Shown piece by piece: positions 43,900-53,090 of a DNA stretch of 64,000 bases. Under the pieces are notes generated by a model. It worked only from the letters and a program-made list of their open reading frames with translations. It ran no database searches and was not told the DNA's origin. The stretch lies in the NCBI GenBank assembly GCA_050330855.1, contig JBHJNL010000039.1, positions 1-64,000 of the forward strand, read 5' to 3'. A program made the position numbers and the translations under genes. Positions within the stretch are counted from its first letter, which is position 1. Each line of letters begins with the position of its first letter. This DNA is from RCC1774 sp050330855. GTDB taxonomy: Bacteria; Cyanobacteriota; Cyanobacteriia; Thermosynechococcales; Thermosynechococcaceae.

Positions 43900-44733
43900 C
43901 TAGTCTAGATAAGTGCCATCGGGCATGGTGACTCGCTCTAGATTGGCGTTGAGTAGGTTCGCATCGGTGAGGTCAGCGCCCGTGAAGTTGACTCCCCGCA
44001 GTTTTGCCCAGCTTAAATTAGCACCACTAAGGTTTGCGCCCTGCAGGTCTGCCCCCTGTAGATTAGTGCCCTGCAGATTGGCATTGCTCAGATTAGCGTG
44101 TCGTAGCTTGGCGCTGGTGAGATTGGCATGACCCAGGCTTGCTTCACTGAGGTTCGCCCATATAAACTCTGACTCCTGCAGATCGGCCAAGGTCAAGTTA
44201 ATACCCGGCAGTTCCATCTCGCTGAAGTTAGAGCGCTGGAAGTCTCGATCCCCGGCGGTGTAGTCCTCAATGAGTTGTTTGATAGCAGGACTGTACTCGA
44301 CGGCACCCGTGGGCTTTTGAGATAGATTTTTGGTCGGGAAGACAGAGACAGGCTTGCTGATCTCCACCGCTTCTTGAGCGCTCGGCACAGAGGGACTCAC
44401 GGTCATTCGATCCTCCGGCGCAATCAATTCATCCGCTAGGGGCTGCAGGTCAATCTGCTGCATCCAGTGGGGGAGTTCATTGCCCACGGTATGCCCATAG
44501 ACTTCGAGGGCATGGATATTACTCACCTGGAGCCGACCCACTGCCTTTTGCAGGAGTGGCACTAACGCCGTCTGATTTGGAATGCTGGCGGATTCAAGAC
44601 TAATTTGTAGGCAGTCTTTTCGCACATCAATGTCATGAATCTGGACAGATTGTGACTTGAGATCGTGGTTGAGGACTTTCTGAAGTGCCTCAAGGTCGCC
44701 GATTTTGGCGCAGTCAAAGAGCTGTTCTTGTGG
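43900..44733 (-). CDS. Pentapeptide-repeat protein
   Basis: About 277 residues from ATG 44733; the frame extends to 44787. The C-terminal half (about 175-275) is a run of pentapeptide repeats of the form A(D/N)LxX, forming a right-handed quadrilateral beta helix. Repeats begin near LTLADLQESE. The N-terminal 150 residues (ankyrin-like start MPQEQLFDCAKIGDLEAL) are of unknown fold. Pentapeptide proteins in cyanobacteria have many suggested roles. Not secreted, as no signal peptide is seen. Confidence 0.85.
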   Translation of the reverse strand, partial: PQEQLFDCAKIGDLEALQKVLNHDLKSQSVQIHDIDVRKDCLQISLESASIPNQTALVPLLQKAVGRLQVSNIHALEVYGHTVGNELPHWMQQIDLQPLADELIAPEDRMTVSPSVPSAQEAVEISKPVSVFPTKNLSQKPTGAVEYSPAIKQLIEDYTAGDRDFQRSNFSEMELPGINLTLADLQESEFIWANLSEASLGHANLTSAKLRHANLSNANLQGTNLQGADLQGANLSGANLSWAKLRGVNFTGADLTDANLLNANLERVTMPDGTYLD

Positions 44734-44896
44734 CATGGATTTATGGAGTGAAGGGCAACGGAGGCCCAAACGTAGGCTTCCATACAAACGTTTTGCTTGA
44801 GAACGACGTGAACACCGAACTCAAGCAAATTGTATTGTCCCCGATATTGTGGCCTGCACGTTGCATTCTGTCGAGAACTTCGACAATTGAGAGGGG

Positions 44897-46975
44897 CTAA
44901 GCCGCCTGCAGTCCGCTATGGCGCAGAAGGGCTTCTGTACTCGGTTCACGGCCTCGAAAGGCTTTGAAGACTTCCATGGGGTGTTGGCTTCCCCCGAGGG
45001 CGAGGACCGTGTCTCGGAATCTTTGGCCGGTGGTTGCGATCGCATCCCCATCTTCTAGTCCCACTTCTTCAAAGGCCGCGAAGGCGTCAGCACTCAACAC
45101 CTCCGCCCACTTATAGCTGTAGTAGCCCGCTGCATACCCCCCGGCAAAAATATGACCAAAGGAACACAAAAAGGCATCTTCAGGCAGCGGACGCAGTACC
45201 GTCGTATTTTCAGCAATCCGGTTGCGGACCTCATCAACGCTGGAGCCAGATCCGGGCTGATAGCGATGGTGGAGTTCTAGATCGACCAAGCTAAAATGCA
45301 CCTGCCGCAGCGTCATTGACCCGCTCTGGTAAGTGCGTGCCGCCACTAACCGCTGGAAGTACTCTTCGGGCAGCGATTCCCCCGTCTGGTAATGACGGGC
45401 CATGCCCATCAGAGTATTGCGGTCATAGCACCAGTTTTCCATAAACTGACTGGGCAACTCCACCGCATCCCATTCGACGTTATTGATACCTGCAGCACCG
45501 GCATAGTCCACTTGAGTCAGCATGTGCTGAAGGCCGTGACCAAATTCATGGAAGAGGGTTTCAACCTCTCTGAAGGTCATTAGGCTAGGGTAACCATCCA
45601 CTGGAGGCGTCTGGTTGCAGGTCAAGTAGGCCACCGGGAGCTGGGTTTTGCCACCCCGCTTGACTCGACCGAGGCAGTCATCCATCCAGGCTCCACCCCG
45701 CTTTTCGGCCGGTCGACTGTAGGGGTCAAGATAGAAATGTGCAATAGCATCTCCTTCCTTCGCCACCTGAAAATAACGCACATCCGAATGCCAAACCGGT
45801 GCTTCACCATCGGCGGCGGTCACCGTAACCCCAAACAGGCGATAGACTAGAGCAAATAATCCTTCTAGTACCTGTGGCAACGGGAAATAGGGGCGCAGTT
45901 GCTCATCGGTCAGCTCAAACTTCGCCTCTCGCTGGCGCTCAGACCAAAAGCCAATATCCCAGTGTTTCAGCTCCGGCACTTCTGGATCCTGTTGTTTTGC
46001 AAAAACCTGCAGCGTCTTAAGTTCGTCGATAGCGGCATCATAGCTGGACTGACGGAGCTGCTCTAGCAGTACTTCAACCTCCTCAACAGAAGGAGCCATT
46101 TTGCTGGCAAGGCTCACCTCGGCATAGGTCTCAAATCCCAGCAGCTTTGATTCCTCTTGACGCAGTGCCAAAGTGCGTTCAATAATCTCGCGATTATCAA
46201 GTTCACCACTGGAGGCCCGTGAAATATAGGCGCGATAGACCTGCTCTCGTAAATCACGGCGACGGCTGTGCTGCAAAAAAGGACCAAAGCTAGGGCCATC
46301 TAACGTGATTTGCCAGGGACCAGATTCCGGTGTCGCCTTCTCTTCACCGGCAGCACGGGCACTTTGGGCCGCCAGGCTCAGTAAGCTCTTGGGCAATCCG
46401 TCTATCTCAGCCTGTTTCGTTAGCGTGAGGCTAAATGCTTTGGTGGCATCTAACACATGGTTTGAAAACTGAGTCGATAGCTCCGCTAGCTCAAGCTGAA
46501 TCGCATTAAACCGCTCTTTTTGCTCTCCTTTCAATCCCACCCCCGATAGTTCGGCCGATTGAATGGCCCGCTCAACCACTCGTTGCTGAGCGCTTTCTAG
46601 GGTTGCCCAATCTTCAGAAGCTCGAATGGCTTTATAGCCTGCGTATAGAGGCTGACTCTGGCTCAAACGGTTGATAAAGGTGACCAACTGGGGCTGCACT
46701 GCTTCGTAGGCTTCCCGCAATTCAGGGCTGTTTTTTACGCCCATCAAGTGACCGACAATCCCCCAGCTCCAGCCGAGACGCTCTTCTAGCTGCTCCAGCG
46801 GTTCTACAAGACCCGCCCAAGTGGGTTCCACTTTAGCTTCTAGCGATGTGAGTTCCTGCTCTAGTTCTTTTAGAAGCTGAGTCATTGCAGGCACAACGTG
46901 CTGGGGTTCAATCTGGTCAAAGAGAGGCAGTCCCTCACAGATTAAGAGGGGATTGGTTGCAGAAGCAGTAGTCAT
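44897..46975 (-). CDS. prlC: M3-family oligopeptidase (PrlC-like)
   Basis: A 692-residue zinc metallopeptidase of family M3 (oligopeptidase A). The active site HEFGHGLQH (HExxH) lies near residue 475, followed by the downstream Glu in the conserved helix NNVEWDAVELPSQFMENW. The rest matches PrlC: N-terminal helical cap and catalytic domain. Cytoplasmic, degrading short peptides including those from signal sequences. It starts at ATG 46975. Confidence 0.95.
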   Translation of the reverse strand: MTTASATNPLLICEGLPLFDQIEPQHVVPAMTQLLKELEQELTSLEAKVEPTWAGLVEPLEQLEERLGWSWGIVGHLMGVKNSPELREAYEAVQPQLVTFINRLSQSQPLYAGYKAIRASEDWATLESAQQRVVERAIQSAELSGVGLKGEQKERFNAIQLELAELSTQFSNHVLDATKAFSLTLTKQAEIDGLPKSLLSLAAQSARAAGEEKATPESGPWQITLDGPSFGPFLQHSRRRDLREQVYRAYISRASSGELDNREIIERTLALRQEESKLLGFETYAEVSLASKMAPSVEEVEVLLEQLRQSSYDAAIDELKTLQVFAKQQDPEVPELKHWDIGFWSERQREAKFELTDEQLRPYFPLPQVLEGLFALVYRLFGVTVTAADGEAPVWHSDVRYFQVAKEGDAIAHFYLDPYSRPAEKRGGAWMDDCLGRVKRGGKTQLPVAYLTCNQTPPVDGYPSLMTFREVETLFHEFGHGLQHMLTQVDYAGAAGINNVEWDAVELPSQFMENWCYDRNTLMGMARHYQTGESLPEEYFQRLVAARTYQSGSMTLRQVHFSLVDLELHHRYQPGSGSSVDEVRNRIAENTTVLRPLPEDAFLCSFGHIFAGGYAAGYYSYKWAEVLSADAFAAFEEVGLEDGDAIATTGQRFRDTVLALGGSQHPMEVFKAFRGREPSTEALLRHSGLQAA

Positions 46976-47247
46976 AAATTCAACGTCAAAACTGAGTGGT
47001 GTGGACTAAATTACCCTCAGTATAAAAAGTTTGTTGCTCCCATCGCCGTCAACTCGCAAAAGAAAGCGTTCTTCTGCCATTGATTGACTGAAATCGGTTA
47101 AACACAGATCAGTCCGTGATTTGAATTCAGTTGCGAAAAGTGTTCACCCCCTACGCAGGTGTTCTCTAACTCAGGTTGTTTGTGTCCATCTAGCGCTTGC
47201 TATAAAATCTAAGCCTGACTCTCAACTCACTTTATTGGATCAAGCCC
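46976..47247. other. Divergent promoter region for prlC and the S1-like gene
   Basis: About 270 bp between divergent genes. A -10-like TATAAA lies at 47201-47206, 42 bp before the S1 start codon, with a weaker TTGTTT at 47176-47181 upstream. No gene was found. Confidence 0.4.
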
Positions 47248-48117
47248 TTGACGTTCTCTGCAGATGACTTTGCCCAAGCCCTCGCGCAACATGACTTCAA
47301 TTTTGAAGTGGGGCAAACGGTTCACGGAAAACCCGTAAGCCATGATCACGATGGCGTCTACGTTGATATTGGCGGTAAAGCGACGGCGTTTTTACCGCCC
47401 GAAGAAATCTCTCGTTTTGCTCAGCCTGACCTAGAAGTCATTGTCCCCCTTAACGAAGATAGAGAGTTCTTAATTGTCAAGGGTGAAGATGCCGAGGGAA
47501 AAGTAACGCTTTCGATTCGTCGGTTAGAAATCAAAGCCCTGTGGGGACGTTTGGCACAGCTAGAGGCCGATGGTCAGACCGTTGAGGTTTATGTGACCGG
47601 ACTCAATAAGGGAGGCGTTACCGTCGATGTGGAGGGGATTAGAGGGTTTATCCCGCGATCGCATCTCGTCGATAGAGATAACCTAGAAGCGCTCCAGGGC
47701 CAAACCCTCACCGCTGGATTCCTTGAGGTCGATCCAGACCGTAATAAGCTGGTGCTATCTAACCGGCAGGCCATGCGCTCCACCCGCATTGGTGAGCTAG
47801 AGATCGGTCAGTTGGTGACTGGCACCGTTCGCGACCTGAAGCCCTTTGGAGCCTTTATCGACCTGCAGGGTGTTTCCGGTCTTTTGCATATTAAGCAGGT
47901 CAGTCAGGCCTATATTCCTGATTTATCGAAAATACTTAGCGTGGGCAGCACCATTCAAGCCATTGTGTTAGACCTCGACCCAGGTCGGGGGCGCATTTCT
48001 CTATCAACCCAAGTCTTAGAAAACCGTTCTGGTGAGATTGTTGAGAGCTTCGAACAGGTGATGAATGAAGCTGAAGACCGTGCCCGTCGGTATCACGAGA
48101 AATTGCGGCAGCAGTAG
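47248..48117 (+). CDS. S1 RNA-binding domain protein (30S ribosomal protein S1 homologue)
   Basis: A 289-residue protein with three S1 domains: first near residues 25-95 (GKPVSHDHDGVYVDIGGKATAFLP), second near 100-170, third near 180-255 (GTVRDLKPFGAFIDLQGVSGLLHI). Cyanobacteria often carry a shorter extra S1 gene in addition to the main rpsA; this length and domain number fit. It starts with TTG 47248, as no ATG is in frame nearby. It may assist mRNA binding or act as an RNA chaperone. Confidence 0.85.
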   Translation: MTFSADDFAQALAQHDFNFEVGQTVHGKPVSHDHDGVYVDIGGKATAFLPPEEISRFAQPDLEVIVPLNEDREFLIVKGEDAEGKVTLSIRRLEIKALWGRLAQLEADGQTVEVYVTGLNKGGVTVDVEGIRGFIPRSHLVDRDNLEALQGQTLTAGFLEVDPDRNKLVLSNRQAMRSTRIGELEIGQLVTGTVRDLKPFGAFIDLQGVSGLLHIKQVSQAYIPDLSKILSVGSTIQAIVLDLDPGRGRISLSTQVLENRSGEIVESFEQVMNEAEDRARRYHEKLRQQ

Positions 48118-48159
48118 ATTTTAAATTCCTACATTCGCCGCCACCAGTCGCAGGTCACT

Positions 48160-49896
48160 ATGTCAGAAGGCTCCCAGCTCAATCAAACCCTGCCGACACT
48201 GTCAGAGGGCAATATTGTTACCATTGCCGCCAAAATGTTTATGGCTCAAGGTGGCACCTACTTTGTTCCCAGCTTGTTAGCCCATCTTTGGAGCTATTTA
48301 GCCTTTCTTGGCATCGCAATTTTGCTTGTGATTGTAGGAATCACAACCTTTTTTATCACAAATGAAAACTATCTCGTCTTCCGCACCGTTGGGATTGGTA
48401 TTATTCTGTCGCTGCCGCTGTTTGCATTTGTTTGGGGACGCTACCTTGCTGCCGGGGGATTTCTATCTCGGCTGGTGTTCAATCACTTAACCCACCGAAA
48501 AGAAGCCAAAGAAGTCTCTCGTGAAAAGACCTATCCCCGTCTTTGGTCCTACTTTTGGTCGATGCTCTTCAACATCCTTTGTCTCACTATTATCTACGGT
48601 GCCGTTCTGTATGTTCTCAACATCATTGGGATTGGCCTTTACCCTCTATTAAAGATTCTGTGGGCCACAATTGATGATCCAAGCCAAAGTTTCTTTGTCA
48701 TTATCAGCTTGGTTCTCTTGGCCCTCGTCGTGGTGCTGATTGTGGGCCTCATTTTTTATTATTTCTTCGCTCGTCTCTGGTTCTTTGACACTATTTTGGC
48801 CTTTGAAGATCAAGTGGGTCCACTGGGTGCGGTCCTACGAAGTTGGCAGCTCACCCGCAATCAAGGCTTTAAGGTGATGACGGTGCTATTCATTGCCACG
48901 GTGGTGACCGCGCCGCCAGCCATCATAGCTGGGGTTGTCAATAGCTTCGTCCCTCTCGCCAGTGTTCTCTTGAGCATTGTCGTTTTCCCCTTTTTGCAAG
49001 CCATCAAAGCAGTGCAATACTACGACCTCAGACACCGCAATGAAGGCCTGACCTTCAACCTAAACCTGCCTCCAGCTCAGCCCCGTCGATTTCTGCAGCG
49101 GGTGATGCTACAAACCCCTGAAAGTATTGAGCTTGATTTTGCCCTGGGCGGCATTGGTAGCCGCGCCTTTGCTTGGGTGATTGATCAAACGCTACTGTTT
49201 TTAAGTGTTTCCCTGCTTTGGCTCCTGGGCAGTGCTATCTATGCCTATGTCGTGATACCTGCACTACCGACAGATGCCATTGAAGCCTGGAATCTCTGGA
49301 CCCTGTCAATCGCGAGTTTATTAACCTTTGCCCTTACCAATGGGTATTACATTGGCTTTGAAACGTTTTGGCAGGGCCAAACTCCTGGGAAGCGGTGGGC
49401 TAAAATTCGCGTGATTCAAGATAATGGTCAGCCCGTCGGACTCAAAGAATCCGCCATTCGCAGCTTAATGGGGCTAATTGATATCAACTTCTTTTTCATT
49501 GGAGTGGCGTTAGTGACCTTTGGTAAGTCAGAAAAGCGCCTGGGTGATTTTGCGGCAGGCACTTTAATTATTCAAGATGAGACACGTCAAGGAACACGAC
49601 AGCCCACAGTACAGCTAAGATTTGGGGAACGTGCCCAAACCACAGCGCAAGCCCTCATCCAATCTGCCAATCTCAAGGCGTTAACGGCAGACCAGTACTT
49701 TATTTTGCGAGACTTCCTGGGCTATCGGACCCAGCTAGATGCTCCCCAAAGAAAGCAAGTCACGGTCAACCTCGCGACTCAACTGCGCGAAATCGTTGCC
49801 GCACCAGAATCTCCAGCAGCACTCAATATCCTCGATGAAGAACTCCTTGAAGCGGTCTACCTTGCCTGTCATCAAACAATTTATAAACAGGTCTAG
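48160..49896 (+). CDS. RDD-family membrane protein
   Basis: A 578-residue protein with two membrane blocks: about seven hydrophobic helices in residues 40-285, then an RDD domain with three helices around residues 325-460 (Arg in GSRAFAWVIDQ and the Asp-Asp region in the following helix). The C-terminal 110 residues are soluble and helical. RDD proteins are proposed transporters or membrane components of unknown substrate. The gene follows the S1 gene by 42 bp on the same strand. Confidence 0.85.
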   Translation: MSEGSQLNQTLPTLSEGNIVTIAAKMFMAQGGTYFVPSLLAHLWSYLAFLGIAILLVIVGITTFFITNENYLVFRTVGIGIILSLPLFAFVWGRYLAAGGFLSRLVFNHLTHRKEAKEVSREKTYPRLWSYFWSMLFNILCLTIIYGAVLYVLNIIGIGLYPLLKILWATIDDPSQSFFVIISLVLLALVVVLIVGLIFYYFFARLWFFDTILAFEDQVGPLGAVLRSWQLTRNQGFKVMTVLFIATVVTAPPAIIAGVVNSFVPLASVLLSIVVFPFLQAIKAVQYYDLRHRNEGLTFNLNLPPAQPRRFLQRVMLQTPESIELDFALGGIGSRAFAWVIDQTLLFLSVSLLWLLGSAIYAYVVIPALPTDAIEAWNLWTLSIASLLTFALTNGYYIGFETFWQGQTPGKRWAKIRVIQDNGQPVGLKESAIRSLMGLIDINFFFIGVALVTFGKSEKRLGDFAAGTLIIQDETRQGTRQPTVQLRFGERAQTTAQALIQSANLKALTADQYFILRDFLGYRTQLDAPQRKQVTVNLATQLREIVAAPESPAALNILDEELLEAVYLACHQTIYKQV

Positions 49897-49930
49897 ATTT
49901 TAATAATGTCCAACTGGGGCGTATCCAGGC

Positions 49931-50680
49931 CTAGGCACAATCTCTAGAAGCATCAACGGCCTGAGTTAGGTCTCTTAACAGCGCCATCACTTCAGGGCGA
50001 CGTCCCTCTGGCAGCGATTGAGCTAATTTTCTGAGGGCTTCTATATACATGCGCGTCTTTTCAGAAAACACATCTGCTTCGGGTTTTGCACGCCTCTGAG
50101 GGGGCTGTGGATATGTAGATTCGTCAAAGAGAGAGGGAGGCTCAACGGGGGACTGAGCCGCAACGGGTGGATCGGGAACGGCACTGAGAGGTCGGATGCT
50201 ATCCCACCAGACATCAGGGTTGCTTAACGCCTCTTTTCCTTTGCTCGTAACCCAGACATTGAGGAGACGAGTAGGGTCGCCTTGCTCTGAAGCGGCGCAA
50301 AAATACCCGTCAATTAGATCCTTCTCTTTCAAATCTACAAGCATTTCTTGCACCTCTCCTAGGCGCAGTTCCACCTGTTCAGAAAGGGCTTCATCGACAA
50401 AGGAATGATGCTCTGAAAACTCACCTTTCAAGAGTTGCAGAATTTGAAACTGCTTCAGAACAATCCGTCCTTTCTCTGTCACTTTCGGCTCACAGTAACC
50501 TCGACGAAAGGAGAGAATCTGACGATCTCTCAACCGATCTAAATCCCGTCGGCTTGCAGAGACTAATCCATAGGAGTAAGTTTGGGGAATACCCTCTCGA
50601 TTTTTAATCGTCACGATATCAGGATTCTCATTAACGTCTGAGATATCCTTGATAATCTGCACTTGAACGGCTGTCAGCAT
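49931..50680 (-). CDS. Hypothetical protein with winged-helix-like N-terminus
   Basis: A 249-residue protein. The first 150 residues have two winged-helix-like modules: one in residues 1-70, then LSEQVELRLGEVQEMLVDLKEKDLIDGYF in the second. A Pro-rich linker and a helical C-terminus follow. No DNA-binding partner is known. It may be a transcriptional regulator, but it is not assigned to a family. It converges with the RDD gene. Confidence 0.6.
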   Translation of the reverse strand: MLTAVQVQIIKDISDVNENPDIVTIKNREGIPQTYSYGLVSASRRDLDRLRDRQILSFRRGYCEPKVTEKGRIVLKQFQILQLLKGEFSEHHSFVDEALSEQVELRLGEVQEMLVDLKEKDLIDGYFCAASEQGDPTRLLNVWVTSKGKEALSNPDVWWDSIRPLSAVPDPPVAAQSPVEPPSLFDESTYPQPPQRRAKPEADVFSEKTRMYIEALRKLAQSLPEGRRPEVMALLRDLTQAVDASRDCA

Positions 50681-51106
50681 AAAGCTCTTCCTATCTCTGT
50701 TTTGTGAAAAGATGATGGCTGCTGGCCTACCTATGCCTTATGCGTTGTTTAAACTTTCGTCTAGAAAATAATGTTGAAGTTAACCTTATGTCCACAATTT
50801 TGAAGTTCACTGATAACATAAGCTGTGTGATTTCCATTTGAGGATGAAGACACCTATTATTAAGGACTAAATATCAACGATAGAGCTGTCAATATCTATA
50901 CCAAAACAATTCTTTAGAGGCTATAAAGTTCTTAATTTGTGATTTAAGATACATTTATTATTGCTGCATGGATAACAAATCATGTTCCTGCCAGAATAAA
51001 ACGTTACTTGGGTATAGCGTTTCATGCCCAGACGAAAACACCTCTTAACTTAAACTAGAAACGTGGATTTTCCGTGAAGATCTCTATCCATACTCAATAA
51101 ACCACT
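50681..51106. other. AT-rich intergenic region
   Basis: About 425 bp, clearly more AT-rich than its surroundings. No ORF above 25 codons is convincing and no stable hairpin or repeat was recognised. It would hold promoters for the divergent 249-residue gene and the AKR gene. Confidence 0.45.
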
Positions 51107-52111
51107 ATGCAGCTTCGTTATCCTCGCCTCACTCCACCGCTAGACCGCCTCCTGTTGCCCGCGATGGGGTGTGGAACCTGGGCTTGGGGAAACCGCTTGC
51201 TGTGGGGCTACCGCGAAGAGATGGATGAGCAACTCCAGGCTGTATTTGAGCAATGCGTTCGTCGGGGAGTAACCCTATTTGATACAGGAGACTCCTACGG
51301 CACGGGTCGCCTCAATGGTCGCAGTGAACAGTTGCTGGGTCGATTTGCCCAGGCTTATGCTGGCCCCAACCTCGCTAAAATTATCATCGCTACGAAGCTG
51401 GCAGCCTATCCCTGGCGGCTCAGCCGTCGCTCAATGGTGAAGGCGGGTCAGGCCTCTGCCCAACGGTTAGGTCGCCCTATCGATTTAGTGCAGATGCATT
51501 GGTCGCCTGCTAACTATGCGCCTTGGCAGGAGGGACCACTGCTAGATGGCTTGGCCGATCTCTATGAGCAAGGGCTAGTCAAAGGTGTGGGCTTATCAAA
51601 CTATGGCCCCCAAAGCTTAAGGAAGGCACATCAACGGTTCACTGAGCGGGGAATCCCTGTTACCACGCTACAGGTTCAATACTCACTTTTGTCGACCTAC
51701 CCGGTGACAACGCTGTCGGTTAAAGAGGTCTGTGATCAACTGGGCATTCAGCTAATTGCCTATAGCCCTCTAGCCCTTGGCATCTTGACAGGGAAATATA
51801 CTGAGCAGGGGCCAGTTCCCAAGGGGATACGCGGTCGACTCGTGCAACAACTGCTGCCGGGGGCAAAGCCACTACTGCAGGTGCTCGAATCCATTGCCCA
51901 AGCGAAGCAGAAGACCATGGCGCAGGTGGCCCTCAACTGGTGTATGGCGAAGGGAACTATTCCTATCCCTGGCGCTAAAACCCTAGACCAAGCTCAGCAA
52001 AATATGGGCGCGATGGGATGGCGTCTGAGGGGAGATGCGATCGCACAACTCGACGAAGCGGCTGCTTCGGTCCATAAAAAAATGGTGCAGAATATTTTTC
52101 AAACCCGCTAG
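51107..52111 (+). CDS. Aldo/keto reductase
   Basis: A 334-residue NADPH-dependent TIM-barrel oxidoreductase. The catalytic Asp-Tyr-Lys-His set is visible: LFDTGDSYGTGRLNG (Asp, Tyr), IIATKLAAYPW (Lys), VQMHWSP (His). The cofactor-binding end reads IPIPGAKTLDQAQQNM. It lacks the ferredoxin domain of the AKR at 16648. Substrate unknown; plant-homologous chloroplast forms reduce pyridoxal or aldehydes. Confidence 0.92.
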   Translation: MQLRYPRLTPPLDRLLLPAMGCGTWAWGNRLLWGYREEMDEQLQAVFEQCVRRGVTLFDTGDSYGTGRLNGRSEQLLGRFAQAYAGPNLAKIIIATKLAAYPWRLSRRSMVKAGQASAQRLGRPIDLVQMHWSPANYAPWQEGPLLDGLADLYEQGLVKGVGLSNYGPQSLRKAHQRFTERGIPVTTLQVQYSLLSTYPVTTLSVKEVCDQLGIQLIAYSPLALGILTGKYTEQGPVPKGIRGRLVQQLLPGAKPLLQVLESIAQAKQKTMAQVALNWCMAKGTIPIPGAKTLDQAQQNMGAMGWRLRGDAIAQLDEAAASVHKKMVQNIFQTR

Positions 52112-52167
52112 ATTGATCCCCGCAGGTCGTTAGGATGAGATCTGTCGTCAGTCACTGATTCTAAATA

Positions 52168-52557
52168 ATGACAACTGTTCTTGCCTGCGCCCTCATTTTG
52201 GGCCTGTGGTCTCTTCCCTTAAACTATATTCCGACCATTGCCCGCATTGCCGCAGGAGGGATCCAATGGGGAATGAGCAACCGGGACATGATGCCAGAGA
52301 TCCCGCCTTGGGCCGAACGGGCTGTGCGCGCCCAAAAGAATCATTTTGAAAATCTGCCGATGCTGGTGACGACGCTTTTAGTGGTGCAGATAGCAGGGCA
52401 AGCCAATCAACTCGTTAATAGTGCAGCCATGGCCATGGTGGCTTTTCGACTCTTGCACGCCCCCTTCTACATTCTGGGTCTTCCGCCCCTGCGTGCGCTC
52501 GCCTTTGTGGGTTCGATCTTGTCCCTATTCATTATTCTTTGGCAGCTTCTTAGCTAG
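52168..52557 (+). CDS. MAPEG-family membrane protein
   Basis: A 129-residue, four-helix membrane protein. The signature RAVRAQKNHFENLPML is typical of MAPEG enzymes (membrane-associated glutathione and eicosanoid metabolism) and the related YecN-like bacterial group. Activity in cyanobacteria is not established. It faces a small reverse-strand gene with a shared terminator region. Confidence 0.88.
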   Translation: MTTVLACALILGLWSLPLNYIPTIARIAAGGIQWGMSNRDMMPEIPPWAERAVRAQKNHFENLPMLVTTLLVVQIAGQANQLVNSAAMAMVAFRLLHAPFYILGLPPLRALAFVGSILSLFIILWQLLS

Positions 52558-52566
52558 GTGATCAGC

Positions 52567-52592
52567 AAAAAGGCTGTCGACATACGACAGCC
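52567..52592 (-). terminator. Rho-independent terminator for the 46-residue ORF
   Basis: The stem GGCTGTCG (52572-52579) and CGACAGCC (52585-52592) with loop ACATA is followed on the minus strand by TTTTT (52571-52567). It ends the small reverse-strand gene and lies right after the MAPEG stop. Confidence 0.75.
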
Positions 52593-52637
52593 CGATCACG
52601 CCTTTCAACGTAGTGAAACGCTGAGGTGAGAAAAGCC

Positions 52638-52778
52638 TTAGTAGTAAAGCGCCATCGAATCGGAGGCAACTCGAAAAGCAAAGATAGCAACAGCCGTTAA
52701 GAGATAGGCGCTCACTAGCGCGAAGCAAATGCCAGCGAACCACATCTGCAGGTTCTTAAACTCAATATTTCTATTCAT
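52638..52778 (-). CDS. Small membrane protein (46 aa)
   Basis: ATG 52778 to TAA 52638. The N-terminus MNRNIEFKNLQMWFAG is polar, followed by one hydrophobic helix of about 20 residues (ICFALVSAYLLTAVAIFAFR) and a short polar tail. It has its own terminator and is convergent with MAPEG. The size fits a small subunit of a photosynthetic or NDH-type complex, but I do not recognise the family. Confidence 0.65.
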   Translation of the reverse strand: MNRNIEFKNLQMWFAGICFALVSAYLLTAVAIFAFRVASDSMALYY

Positions 52779-53090
52779 GGTGCTATGACCTGATGAGTTG
52801 ATGCTGCCATCTTAAGAGGCTACTGCTGCCTAAAATCCGATTTTTAGACTCTGTAAAATCACGTGACTTTAGTTTGTCAATTCGCTATGTCTCTTCACAA
52901 AACAGCGCGAAGCTTTATCTTGAGTCGGAGCAGCCTGTGTTATGAATCACGGCTTATAGGCTACTTTTCGGTGGCAGAAATTGATGATTGTGATGAAAGT
53001 GCTCGGTTATTTGCAATATTTGGAGCAGATAGACACCCAAATTCTGTTTTGTTAGTTCAGGCAAACTTTCAGTCCACTGCTTGAGGCGTC
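52779..53090. other. Spacer before the halogenase-like gene with a doubtful small ORF
   Basis: About 310 bp. A forward frame (ATG 52887, TGA 53082-53084) would give 65 residues and ends six bases before the next ATG, so it might be a leader or small partner gene. The product is not recognised and codon usage is unremarkable. The left part holds the promoter of the 46-residue gene on the reverse strand. Confidence 0.4.
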
